From NCBI RefSeq assembly GCF_001895205.1, contig NZ_BDJF01000027.1, forward strand, positions 62,001 through 126,000: a stretch of 64,000 bases of DNA. The letters run 5' to 3'. How positions within the stretch are numbered: position 1 is the stretch's first letter; every line of letters starts with the position of its first letter. The DNA comes from Vibrio injensis (lineage in GTDB: Bacteria; Pseudomonadota; Gammaproteobacteria; Enterobacterales; Vibrionaceae). The notes under the pieces are model-generated. The model was not told the DNA's origin. It did not search any database and saw only the letters and a list, made by a program, of their open reading frames with translations. Shown in pieces: positions 8,791 to 16,240 of the stretch. The translations under genes and the position numbers were made by a program.

Positions 8791-9978
8791 TTATAAAACA
8801 GACACAAATGCCCCCTTAACTTTATCATGAGCCAACGCTATCGCTTGGCTTAGATCAGCAATGAGATCATCAGGATGCTCAACACCGATACTTAAACGGA
8901 TCAGTTTATCGGTTATCCCATATTTCTCCCTCTGCTCTTTATCTAAGCCAGCATGAGTTGTCGTCGCAGGATGACAAGCTAAACTTTCCAAATCACCCAA
9001 ACTTACCGATTGCTTGAATAGCACCAGACTATCTAGGCATTTTCTTACCGCATTAAGATCGGATTTTAATTCAAAACTGACCATCGCTCCCCATGCTGGC
9101 GGATTTTTATCATCACGACTTTCGGTTTCTAATCCAGGGAAATAGACTCTTGCTATCAGAGGATGCTTTGCTAAAAACTCCGCGACTTTAAATGCTCCAT
9201 TTTGGTGCAGTTCCATTCTCAAAGATAAAGTCCTTAAACCTCGATGTAATAAGTAGGCTTCTTGAGGACCAAGGCATGATCCAAGTTGCTTATTGGATAT
9301 TCCACGGATGAGATTTAAATAATGGTCGCTCCCTGAAATCACGCCAGCAATAATATCTCCATGACCACTTAAATACTTGGTGGCACTGTGTATAACAATA
9401 TCAATACCCAATTCTATCGGCTTGAGTACAGCAGGAGATAAAAAAGTATTATCACAGACTGTAATCGCACCTATATTTCTAGCTGTACTAACAACTGAAT
9501 GAATATCATTAACTCTGACGGTTGGGTTAGAGATAGATTCAAAAAATATGACTCGAGTATTGGGATTTGCTCGCAGAGTTAAATCCGATACATCAGCGTA
9601 ATGAACAACTTTTATGCCCATTCGAACCAGTAAGTTATCACATAAACTTTGTGTTCCTCCATAAATAGGATCGACAATCGCTAATTCATCGCCGGTATCT
9701 AATAAAGAGAGTAATACACTACTGATTGCTGACATACCACTCGAAACGGCTAAAGATTGTTCAGCCCCCTCCATATTCGCTAATTGAGTTTCTAACATAC
9801 TAATGGTTGGATTACGCATTCGACTATAAACATAACCATTTTCTTCGCCTGAAAAAATCTTTTTACCATTTTCAAAATTATGGTATTCAAATGCACTACT
9901 TTGATAAATGGGTATAGTTAATGAGCCAAATTGATCTTCTATTACACCACTGTGTAGTAATTGTGTTTTATTATTCAT
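8791..9978 (-). CDS. PLP-dependent Cys/Met metabolism gamma-lyase (methionine or cystathionine gamma-lyase type)
   Basis: This 395-residue enzyme belongs to the Cys/Met metabolism PLP family (fold type I). The PLP lysine is K201 in SATKYLSGH, D176 lies in VCDNTF, and phosphate-binding residues are in YSRMRNPT (51-58) and SSGMSA. It would eliminate or replace the gamma substituent of methionine, homocysteine or a related amino acid. After Y106-G107 it has Gly108 where classical methionine gamma-lyases carry a Cys, so true methionine lyase activity is doubtful. It follows the oxygenase gene by 13 bases and is surely co-transcribed with it. Substrate unknown. Confidence 0.85.
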   Translation of the reverse strand: MNNKTQLLHSGVIEDQFGSLTIPIYQSSAFEYHNFENGKKIFSGEENGYVYSRMRNPTISMLETQLANMEGAEQSLAVSSGMSAISSVLLSLLDTGDELAIVDPIYGGTQSLCDNLLVRMGIKVVHYADVSDLTLRANPNTRVIFFESISNPTVRVNDIHSVVSTARNIGAITVCDNTFLSPAVLKPIELGIDIVIHSATKYLSGHGDIIAGVISGSDHYLNLIRGISNKQLGSCLGPQEAYLLHRGLRTLSLRMELHQNGAFKVAEFLAKHPLIARVYFPGLETESRDDKNPPAWGAMVSFELKSDLNAVRKCLDSLVLFKQSVSLGDLESLACHPATTTHAGLDKEQREKYGITDKLIRLSIGVEHPDDLIADLSQAIALAHDKVKGAFVSVL

Positions 9979-9991
9979 ATTTATCTACTTT

Positions 9992-10987
9992 TTAGTTTTT
10001 AACGATAGTTTTATAATATTTATTAGCCACTTCAGGATGAGATCTTAAACGTCCTTTTAATACATTATCTCCCACTTGATAGAATAGTGGATTATTGGGG
10101 TCTGAAGTTGGGCCCAAAGCTTGATTTTTTAACTTTTCTGGTAGTAATAATTTAGGAACCCGACTCTCTAATCTAGGGCCCATAAAATAAGCAATAGAGA
10201 ACCGCTCCTGTCCATGATTAGGGCTTACTACACGATGTTCAGTTGCCTTTAAATAGCCATCTGAAGCAAGCTCGAGTAATTCACCAATATTCACAATTAA
10301 GGTGTCTTTTTTCGGTGGAACCGCGAGCCATTTATCATTAATTAATACTTCGAGACCACTAACCTTATCTTGGAGAAGTAACGTTAAATAACCTGGGTCT
10401 TTGTGTGCTCCTACGCCTTGACGTGAAGAGCTCTGTGCCGAATCAACATAAGGATAGCGGATCAACTTTAGATGTTGATATGGATTACCCATTATCGAGT
10501 GATTAAATACATCAGGATCTTGTTCTAACGCCAAAGCAAAGGCTGATAACAACTCTTGAGCAATAAAAGACAGATCATTCATAAAGTCTAAAATAAGCTC
10601 ACGCATATGAGGAATACTTGCTGGCCATTGATTAGGACCATAAATATTCATCCATAGCGGTGAGTCTTCTAATTGCCTTGCTGGTTCTTCATTCATGACA
10701 TCAAACTGTTCACGTATATCTATGCTCCCTTTAGTTTTTTCCTCTCCAATACCAGAAAAACCTCTGAAATGTGGGGAGTTAATCATGGAAACTTTATTTT
10801 TCTCTTCTGAAGATAAAGTGAAAAAATCAGTGGCTATATGATGAATATGATTGATTTTTTCATTATTAATACCAAAATCTGATAGATAAAAAAAACCAAC
10901 CTCTCTTGCAACTCGGCTAAGTGAATAAATAAATTGGTCTCTATTGGAGTAAAGTTCAGCTAAAGATAGCGTTGGTAATTCATGCAT
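9992..10987 (-). CDS. 2-oxoglutarate/Fe(II)-dependent oxygenase, isopenicillin N synthase-like
   Basis: This 331-residue enzyme has the double-stranded beta-helix core of the isopenicillin N synthase-like group: an N-terminal DIOX_N segment with GFFYLSDFGI, then the iron ligands H195 and D197 (GAHKDPG) and H251 (ATEHRV), and the co-substrate residues R262 and S264 (ERFSIAYF). It would use O2, and usually 2-oxoglutarate, to hydroxylate, desaturate or cleave a small molecule. It leads the gene pair with the downstream gamma-lyase, which suggests an amino-acid substrate. Ribosome-binding site GGAG precedes the ATG. Base composition is more AT-rich than in the flanking genes. Exact reaction unknown. 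Confidence 0.85.
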   Translation of the reverse strand: MHELPTLSLAELYSNRDQFIYSLSRVAREVGFFYLSDFGINNEKINHIHHIATDFFTLSSEEKNKVSMINSPHFRGFSGIGEEKTKGSIDIREQFDVMNEEPARQLEDSPLWMNIYGPNQWPASIPHMRELILDFMNDLSFIAQELLSAFALALEQDPDVFNHSIMGNPYQHLKLIRYPYVDSAQSSSRQGVGAHKDPGYLTLLLQDKVSGLEVLINDKWLAVPPKKDTLIVNIGELLELASDGYLKATEHRVVSPNHGQERFSIAYFMGPRLESRVPKLLLPEKLKNQALGPTSDPNNPLFYQVGDNVLKGRLRSHPEVANKYYKTIVKN

Positions 10988-11045
10988 TGTTATTTTCTCC
11001 GTAGTTTATATTCTATTTTAATAAAACCATTATCACGAAACGTTA

Positions 11046-11055
11046 TCACTAGTGA
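11046..11055. promoter_or_regulatory. Palindrome upstream of the oxygenase gene
   Basis: TCACTAGTGA is a perfect 10-bp palindrome about 60 bases before the oxygenase start. It is flanked by ACGTT on the left and AACGT on the right, extending the symmetry loosely. It may be an operator, but short palindromes also occur by chance. Confidence 0.3.
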
Positions 11056-11121
11056 GTAAAAACGTAGGTGTTTAATAAATCACAAAATTAAGATTTAATA
11101 GGCCCTTACCATAAAAAGTGA

Positions 11122-11319
11122 TATACCCAAACAACTTGGAGTTGCAGGTAGACGGCAAGTGAGTGACAAATTTGTCTGGAACAAATTTGAACAGCCGTAG
11201 GCTGGCCTTTGGTGAGAGCCACGGATGGCTCTCATAATCCCCATGAGCATAGATAGACTATGTGATTGGGGCGAACGAACGTAGCCAACACCCCTGCAGC
11301 TTCAAGTAGGAAGGGTATA
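11122..11319 (+). repeat. ERIC-type (IRU) repeat with an internal insertion
   Basis: The ends TATACCC and GGGTATA are complementary. The left part (CCCAAACAACTTGGAGTTGCA...GGCAAGTGAGTGA) and the right part (TGATTGGGGCGAACGAACGTAGCCAACA) match the enterobacterial repetitive intergenic consensus as I remember it. The full length of about 198 bases exceeds the usual 127. The extra block of about 70 bases after GAGTGAC holds hairpins, including GAGAGCC/GGCTCTC, like the long ERIC variants known from Yersinia. It lies between the hydrolase and oxygenase genes. Confidence 0.8.
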
Positions 11320-11439
11320 TTTAAATTTAGGCCAAGTTAAATGTTCTATTAATAGCTAATCTAGTCGTTTTTAAGCATGGATATTGATATCTATTATTTC
11401 TCCATAAAATTAAATCTAATTGCTAATTTTAAATAAATA

Positions 11440-12027
11440 TTATTTAAATGAATTAACATTTCGTTGGACTTGTAATTGAATATCATCAATAAGTGCTTTT
11501 ACTTCCGGCCATGGTCCATGTCCTGACTCAATATTAATATGACCAACATAACCCGCATCGTAAGTCAGTAAGCCCAAATCAGAAGCTAAACAGCAAGCAT
11601 GGTCATAGTTCATCCAAGGATCATTTCTACTTACTACCATGGTCCCCAAAACACCAAGGGCGCGAATTGTTAACGTTTCAACAATCGAACGTTCGTTCGG
11701 AAAATCAGCCCTATGACCATAAGAAGTGAATCGATACGGCGAAGCCGGTGCAACAAATAAGACACCACTCACTTTTGATTGTAACTGTTTTCGAACGATA
11801 GCATCTAAAGCGGCTAAGCAACCGAAGCTATGAGCAATGATGATAATGGGTAGCGTTTGCTGCTCTAGATACTGTTGGATCTGTGCTGACCATTGACTAA
11901 GAATCGGTTTATGGTGATCAATCTCCTTTATCCTCTCCGTGTTAGGGTATTGAGTCTGAAGCCATGTTTGCCAATGCCCATTAGGGCTGCCTTTATAACC
12001 TGGAATCACCAAAATTTTATCTATCAT
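11440..12027 (-). CDS. Small alpha/beta serine hydrolase, RBBP9/YdeN family
   Basis: This 195-residue cytoplasmic hydrolase has the compact alpha/beta fold of the RBBP9/YdeN group. The nucleophile is S67 in AHSFG, with probable partners D136 (VSRNDPW) and H163 (GHINIESGHGPWPE), which is the conserved end of the family. The ATG at 12027 follows AGGGA by seven bases; a TTG two codons earlier lacks this spacing. A sigma-54-like promoter sits 42-57 bases upstream. It may be the first gene of a cassette continuing through the ERIC element into the oxygenase and gamma-lyase genes. The substrate is unknown; family members are esterases or amidases. Confidence 0.82.
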   Translation of the reverse strand: MIDKILVIPGYKGSPNGHWQTWLQTQYPNTERIKEIDHHKPILSQWSAQIQQYLEQQTLPIIIIAHSFGCLAALDAIVRKQLQSKVSGVLFVAPASPYRFTSYGHRADFPNERSIVETLTIRALGVLGTMVVSRNDPWMNYDHACCLASDLGLLTYDAGYVGHINIESGHGPWPEVKALIDDIQLQVQRNVNSFK

Positions 12028-12068
12028 ACTCAATCCCTAATCAATATAGATGAATGTAACCTATTGAT

Positions 12069-12084
12069 TGCACAAGTCATGCCA
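12069..12084 (-). promoter_or_regulatory. Candidate sigma-54 promoter of the hydrolase gene
   Basis: On the minus strand TGGCATGACTTGTGCA has the invariant GG and GC separated by exactly 10 bases and differs from TGGCACGN4TTGCA at only two positions. Transcription would begin near 12058, leaving a leader of about 30 bases before the ATG at 12027. A sigma-54 activator gene is divergent and adjacent. Confidence 0.6.
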
Positions 12085-12167
12085 AATCAGCGAATTTTAT
12101 AAATTAGTTAAATATCAATGTAATCAACTGAAAATTAATGGTTTTCACATCTCTATTTCACTAAAAA

Positions 12168-12199
12168 ATTCCATATAACTTTTTATTACTATATGGAAT
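12168..12199. promoter_or_regulatory. Candidate upstream activator site for the sigma-54 activator
   Basis: Perfect 10-base inverted arms ATTCCATATA (12168-12177) and TATATGGAAT (12190-12199) lie about two helical turns apart. The centre is about 100 bases upstream of the -24 element of the hydrolase promoter, a usual distance for enhancer sites, and about 75 bases before the activator's own start. Confidence 0.5.
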
Positions 12200-12257
12200 A
12201 AAAACTCATTTCTAAATAACAATAAACCCTTTAAATTTAACAGGTATTCCTCGAAAA

Positions 12258-13259
12258 ATGAGTATGAAAAAAATGGTTATTGGCGAAAATCACGGTCTAA
12301 AACAAACAATGCAGCAAGTACAATTGGTTTCATTGACTGATTCTACAGCTCTTATCCTTGGGGAGACCGGATCTGGAAAAGAAGTGATTGCCCGTTATAT
12401 CCATAATCACTCACAGCGATTTCAAAACGACTTTATCCGAGTAAACTGTGGTGCTATCCCTTCGGAACTGATTGATTCAGAATTATTTGGGCATGAAAAA
12501 GGCAGCTTTACTGGTGCAATCTCTCAAAAAAAAGGATGGTTTGAACGCGCCGATGGCGGTACGTTATTTTTAGATGAAATAGGTGAATTAAGTTTAGCGG
12601 CTCAAGTGCGCTTATTACGAGTATTACAAGAAGGCTCATTTACTCGGGTTGGAGGGGAAAGAGAAATCAGCGTTAACGTTCGTATTATTGCTGCTACACA
12701 TCGAAATTTAGAACTCTCTGTCCAGCAAGGATTATTTAGAGAGGACTTATGGTTTCGTATTAATATTTTTCCAATTCATCTACCAGCATTGCGCCAACGC
12801 TTTGGTGACATGCAACAACTCACCGAGCATTTTGCTCACAAAGCGTCCAATCGTCTAGGTTTACCCCTTTGTTTACCAAGTGATGAACAGATAGATTACT
12901 TAAAACGCTACCATTGGCCAGGTAATGTCAGGGAATTACAAGCCATTATCGAAAGAGCGGCGATTTTAGGACAGGGAAAATATCTTGCCATTGAGCAATC
13001 GTTAATCTTACAACCTGACTCTTTGCAAGAGCCCACCACATCTCCACTAAACAGTGAAAGTCATGCAGAAGTCTCATCATTCCTTAGTTTAGAGAAGGTG
13101 ATATATGACCATATTTGCAATGCGTTACGTCATTGCCACGGAAGAATAGAAGGTCCTTTTGGAGCCGCTAAACTACTCGCTATTAATCCAAATACTCTAC
13201 GTTCAAAAATGCGTAAATTAAATATATCTCGTCATGCTTGCCATCATTACCGTTCCTAA
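12258..13259 (+). CDS. Sigma-54-dependent transcriptional activator lacking a sensor domain
   Basis: This 333-residue bacterial enhancer-binding protein begins directly with the AAA+ domain. Visible are Walker A GETGSGKE, the sigma-54 contact loop as GSFTGA (usually GAFTGA), Walker B GGTLFLDEIGEL, and the family segment WPGNVRELQ. A Fis-type helix-turn-helix lies at the C terminus (GAAKLLAINPNTLRSKMRKL). The central domain resembles FhlA-type activators, but there is no receiver, GAF or PAS domain, so its activity must be set by abundance or a partner, as with PspF. It is divergent from the hydrolase, which has a sigma-54-like promoter. The start could also be the ATG at 12264. Confidence 0.88.
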   Translation: MSMKKMVIGENHGLKQTMQQVQLVSLTDSTALILGETGSGKEVIARYIHNHSQRFQNDFIRVNCGAIPSELIDSELFGHEKGSFTGAISQKKGWFERADGGTLFLDEIGELSLAAQVRLLRVLQEGSFTRVGGEREISVNVRIIAATHRNLELSVQQGLFREDLWFRINIFPIHLPALRQRFGDMQQLTEHFAHKASNRLGLPLCLPSDEQIDYLKRYHWPGNVRELQAIIERAAILGQGKYLAIEQSLILQPDSLQEPTTSPLNSESHAEVSSFLSLEKVIYDHICNALRHCHGRIEGPFGAAKLLAINPNTLRSKMRKLNISRHACHHYRS

Positions 13260-13263
13260 AATC

Positions 13264-13378
13264 TATACCCAAACCATTTGGAGTTGTAATGAGTGAGCGC
13301 CAATGAACATAGCGTGTCTATGTTCATTGTAGGATCGAACGTAGCCAACACCTTTTCAGCTTCACGTAGGAAGGGGAT
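13264..13378 (+). repeat. ERIC-type repeat, short variant
   Basis: The sequence starts TATACCCAAACCATTTGGAG and ends GCTTCACGTAGGAAGGGG, with GATCGAACGTAGCCAACACC inside. It has the same orientation as the copy at 11122 but lacks the internal block and part of the left arm. It lies just after the activator stop and before the secF terminator. Confidence 0.75.
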
Positions 13379-13385
13379 AAACCGT

Positions 13386-13417
13386 ATAAAAAACCCCTTG
13401 AGGTTATCAAGGGGGTT
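13386..13417 (-). terminator. Terminator of the vemP-secD2-secF2 operon
   Basis: Read on the minus strand, AACCCCCTTGA pairs with TCAAGGGGTT around a 5-base loop and runs into six Ts, a standard intrinsic terminator eight bases past the secF stop. Confidence 0.88.
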
Positions 13418-13424
13418 CCGATAT

Positions 13425-14327
13425 TTAAGGCGCCATATCAACTTCAACCGGCAGATAATGCTTGGACTCTAAATGTAACCATTCAGGGAGTACGGTACCG
13501 ATGGAAATGGATGACCACGTGCCAGAAATAATCCCGATAAACATGGCAATAGCAAAGCCTTGTAATGGTTCGCCACCCATTAACCAAAGAGCAGACACTG
13601 TCATTAATGAGGTACCTGAAGTCACCATCGTGCGAGAAAAAGTTGCAATCACCGCTTGATCATTGATCTCTGCCAGCGGTGCTTTGGGTTTAGCAACCAG
13701 CAGTTCACGAATCCGATCGGAAATAATGATCGAGTCATTCAGTGAGTATCCTAAGATTGCTAAAGTGGCGGCAAAAACGGTTAAGTTGAACTCCATTTGC
13801 GTCACCGCAAAAAAACCGAGTACTAAGATCACATCATGCAATAGCGCTAATAAAGCACCACTCGCCAACCGCCATTCAAAACGAAACGAAAGGTAGCCCA
13901 ATATACATAAGATACAAATCAATAATGCTAAGCCACCTTGATCGATCAATTCCTCACCAACTTGTGAGCCGACCATGCTATTACTCACCACTTCAATCTG
14001 AGATGAAATAGTACTCAGTAACGTCTCTATTTCTGGAGCACTTTGTTGCTCTTCTACTAACGGGTAGCGAATGACCCAACGCCCTTCCTCACCAGACTGA
14101 ATCACACTGGTAGAATCCCCCAGCTCCGGCTTGAGAGTATTTAAGACTTGATCATGGGTTAATGATTTATCCACTCTGACTTCGGTTACCATACCGCCAG
14201 TGAAATCTAGCCCCATATTAAGACCACGAATCGCAAAAGCCGCTAATGCTAACAGGGTTAAAGCAATCGAAACGATATTGGTAATGTGACGAATACGTCG
14301 AATATGTTGTTTTAGATAAGTCACCAT
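13425..14327 (-). CDS. secF2: Protein translocase subunit SecF (second, SecDF2-type copy)
   Basis: This 300-residue inner-membrane protein has six membrane segments and one periplasmic domain. The diagnostic GLDFTGGMVTEVRV follows the first helix, and the conserved LAILGYSLNDSIIISDRIRE block lies in the fourth. With SecD it pulls preproteins out of SecYEG on the periplasmic side using an ion gradient. It is two bases downstream of secD, in the same transcript. The vemP gene upstream marks this as the SecDF2 pair, which in V. alginolyticus is the proton-driven one; assignment here rests on that linkage. A sodium-driven SecDF1 pair would be expected elsewhere in the genome. Confidence 0.93.
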   Translation of the reverse strand: MVTYLKQHIRRIRHITNIVSIALTLLALAAFAIRGLNMGLDFTGGMVTEVRVDKSLTHDQVLNTLKPELGDSTSVIQSGEEGRWVIRYPLVEEQQSAPEIETLLSTISSQIEVVSNSMVGSQVGEELIDQGGLALLICILCILGYLSFRFEWRLASGALLALLHDVILVLGFFAVTQMEFNLTVFAATLAILGYSLNDSIIISDRIRELLVAKPKAPLAEINDQAVIATFSRTMVTSGTSLMTVSALWLMGGEPLQGFAIAMFIGIISGTWSSISIGTVLPEWLHLESKHYLPVEVDMAP

Positions 14328-14329
14328 CG

Positions 14330-16162
14330 TTATATCCTCACATCTCGGCGACTATCACGTCCCCAAATCAAATTAATTAATGCCCGTGATGCAAATACAC
14401 CGGTAAACATACTGGTGATCAACCCTAATCCCAGCGTTAATGCAAAACCTTGAATCGGTCCATTACCAATCGAATACAAAACAATCGCAGTAATCATCGT
14501 AGTCACGTTGGCATCCAAAATGGTGCTAAACGCACTGCTAAAACCTTTATCAATCGCTTGAGCAAAACTACGCCCTTCATTTAACTTATCGCGAATTCGC
14601 TCAAAGATAAGTACATTGGTATCCACCGCCATACCGACCGTCAACACTAAACCAGCAATCCCCGGTAAGGTTAATACCGCTCCCGGCAATAACGCAATTA
14701 AACCAAATAAACACACCATGTTGATCAACAAAGCAGCGTTCGCTACCCAACCTAAACGGCGATACCATAACGCCATAAAGGTTAACGTTAATGCCATCCC
14801 TAGCGCCAAGGCTGCAAAACCATTTTCAATATTTTCAGCACCGAGCGATGCACCGATGGTTCTTTCTTCGACGATTGTCACTGGAGCAGTGAGTGATCCG
14901 GCTCTTAACAACAATGCCAGTTGTTGAGCATCTTGATTCGAACCTGCGCCGGTAATTCTAAACTGGCTCCCCAATTGCGATTGAATCGTCGCCACACTGA
15001 TCACGCGTTCGCTGCGTTCCGTCTCTCCATTAGCATTGGTTTTGTACTCTCGATACACGGTCGCCATGGGTTTGCCAATATGCTTGGCCGAGAAGTCACT
15101 CATTAGCTTACCACCCGCATGGTCAAGCGAAATATTGACTTCAGAAAGACCCATTTTATCCATACCCGCGCGAGCATTAACGATATGATCCCCTGTGAGT
15201 ACTGGACGTTTATGCAAAATGACTAACTGACCATTATTGTCTTTCAGTTGTAAATCATCACGGCCAGCTATACCGCTGGTATTAACTTCATAAAACGCCA
15301 AGCTTGCTGTCGCACCAATGACGTTTTTCGCTTGCGCAGGGTCTTGTACCCCAGGTAGCTCAATACGAATACTATGCTCACCCTGACGCTGAACTAAAGC
15401 TTCGGTAATGCCAAGTTCCTCAATACGATCACGCATGATTTTCAAGTTTTGCTGGATGGTCGCTGATTGAAAATCCAACTTGTTTTGTTTACTCGGTTGT
15501 ACAGTCAGCTGATCGGAAGATTGCTTGACCTCCCATCCTTGATAATTTTCTTTGACAAACTGACTGATTTTATTGAGTGGGGCTCGTGAGTTGACGGTGA
15601 CTAAAAAGCCATCATTACCTTCATGCTCAATTCTCACACCGCGAATGTGTTGATTCACGAGCATGTCTTTTATTTCATCAGTAATGCCATCTCGTTGCTC
15701 TTGAAACGCCTTATCCACGTCAACATTTAATAGAAATTGCACCCCACCCCGTAAATCTAGGCCAAACTTGATCGGAGTAAATCCCATCTGCGTGAACCAA
15801 GAGGGTGCGACCGAAACATAAGAGAAAGTTAAACTTTCTCCTTCTTGCACGAAATTATCTAATAACTTGCGTGCTTGGCTTTGCTCGGTTTCAGTTTTAA
15901 AAACCAGCGTCGTGTGGTTATTTTCTTGACGGATTTCTTGGGCAGCAATTCCTTGCTTTTGCAATAATTGATTAACCGTTACCACATTATTTAAAGGGCT
16001 GTCTTTTTGATTAGACTCAATTTGAATTGATGGTTGTTCACCATACCAAGTAGGAATGGCACTTAAACCGAGTAAGATAACGGTTATAACCAATACCACG
16101 TATTTCCATGTCGCATAGCGATTCATAATACGCGCTGGCGTTTTAGCGGTTTTTCTCTGCAT
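14330..16162 (-). CDS. secD2: Protein translocase subunit SecD (second, SecDF2-type copy)
   Basis: This 610-residue subunit has one N-terminal membrane helix (about 20-38), a large periplasmic region (P1 head and base) to about residue 440, and five C-terminal membrane helices. FGLDLRGGVQFLLNVD and AVDTNVLIFERIRDKL are SecD hallmarks. The start is taken at the ATG at 16162 because GAGGAGAGAG lies directly before it; the upstream ATG at 16180 lies in the loop of a hairpin. Translation is probably controlled by ribosome stalling on vemP upstream. It cooperates with SecF2 in the last step of Sec export. Confidence 0.93.
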   Translation of the reverse strand: MQRKTAKTPARIMNRYATWKYVVLVITVILLGLSAIPTWYGEQPSIQIESNQKDSPLNNVVTVNQLLQKQGIAAQEIRQENNHTTLVFKTETEQSQARKLLDNFVQEGESLTFSYVSVAPSWFTQMGFTPIKFGLDLRGGVQFLLNVDVDKAFQEQRDGITDEIKDMLVNQHIRGVRIEHEGNDGFLVTVNSRAPLNKISQFVKENYQGWEVKQSSDQLTVQPSKQNKLDFQSATIQQNLKIMRDRIEELGITEALVQRQGEHSIRIELPGVQDPAQAKNVIGATASLAFYEVNTSGIAGRDDLQLKDNNGQLVILHKRPVLTGDHIVNARAGMDKMGLSEVNISLDHAGGKLMSDFSAKHIGKPMATVYREYKTNANGETERSERVISVATIQSQLGSQFRITGAGSNQDAQQLALLLRAGSLTAPVTIVEERTIGASLGAENIENGFAALALGMALTLTFMALWYRRLGWVANAALLINMVCLFGLIALLPGAVLTLPGIAGLVLTVGMAVDTNVLIFERIRDKLNEGRSFAQAIDKGFSSAFSTILDANVTTMITAIVLYSIGNGPIQGFALTLGLGLITSMFTGVFASRALINLIWGRDSRRDVRI

Positions 16163-16240
16163 AACTCTCTCCTCGGGCATAGCCGAGTTAAAAAACTAAA
16201 ATTGTGACATTGTCACGTAAAAGTGAGATTAAGCAGAAAG
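16163..16240 (-). promoter_or_regulatory. vemP-secD2 translational control region
   Basis: On the minus strand the short hairpin CTCGG-loop-CCGAG (16183-16187 with 16172-16176) abuts and partly covers the secD2 ribosome-binding site (16165-16174). Further up, GTGAC/GTCAC (16204-16216) forms another stem. The CTTTCT run at the 3' end of vemP (16235-16240) can also pair with AGAGAG of the site. A ribosome stalled on vemP would break this last pairing, as described for V. alginolyticus; the particular pairings are my inference. Confidence 0.6.

Noticed and set aside
10988-11120. Sigma-54 promoter directly before the oxygenase gene
   Set aside because: No GG-N10-GC arrangement was found on the minus strand here; the only good match lies before the hydrolase gene.
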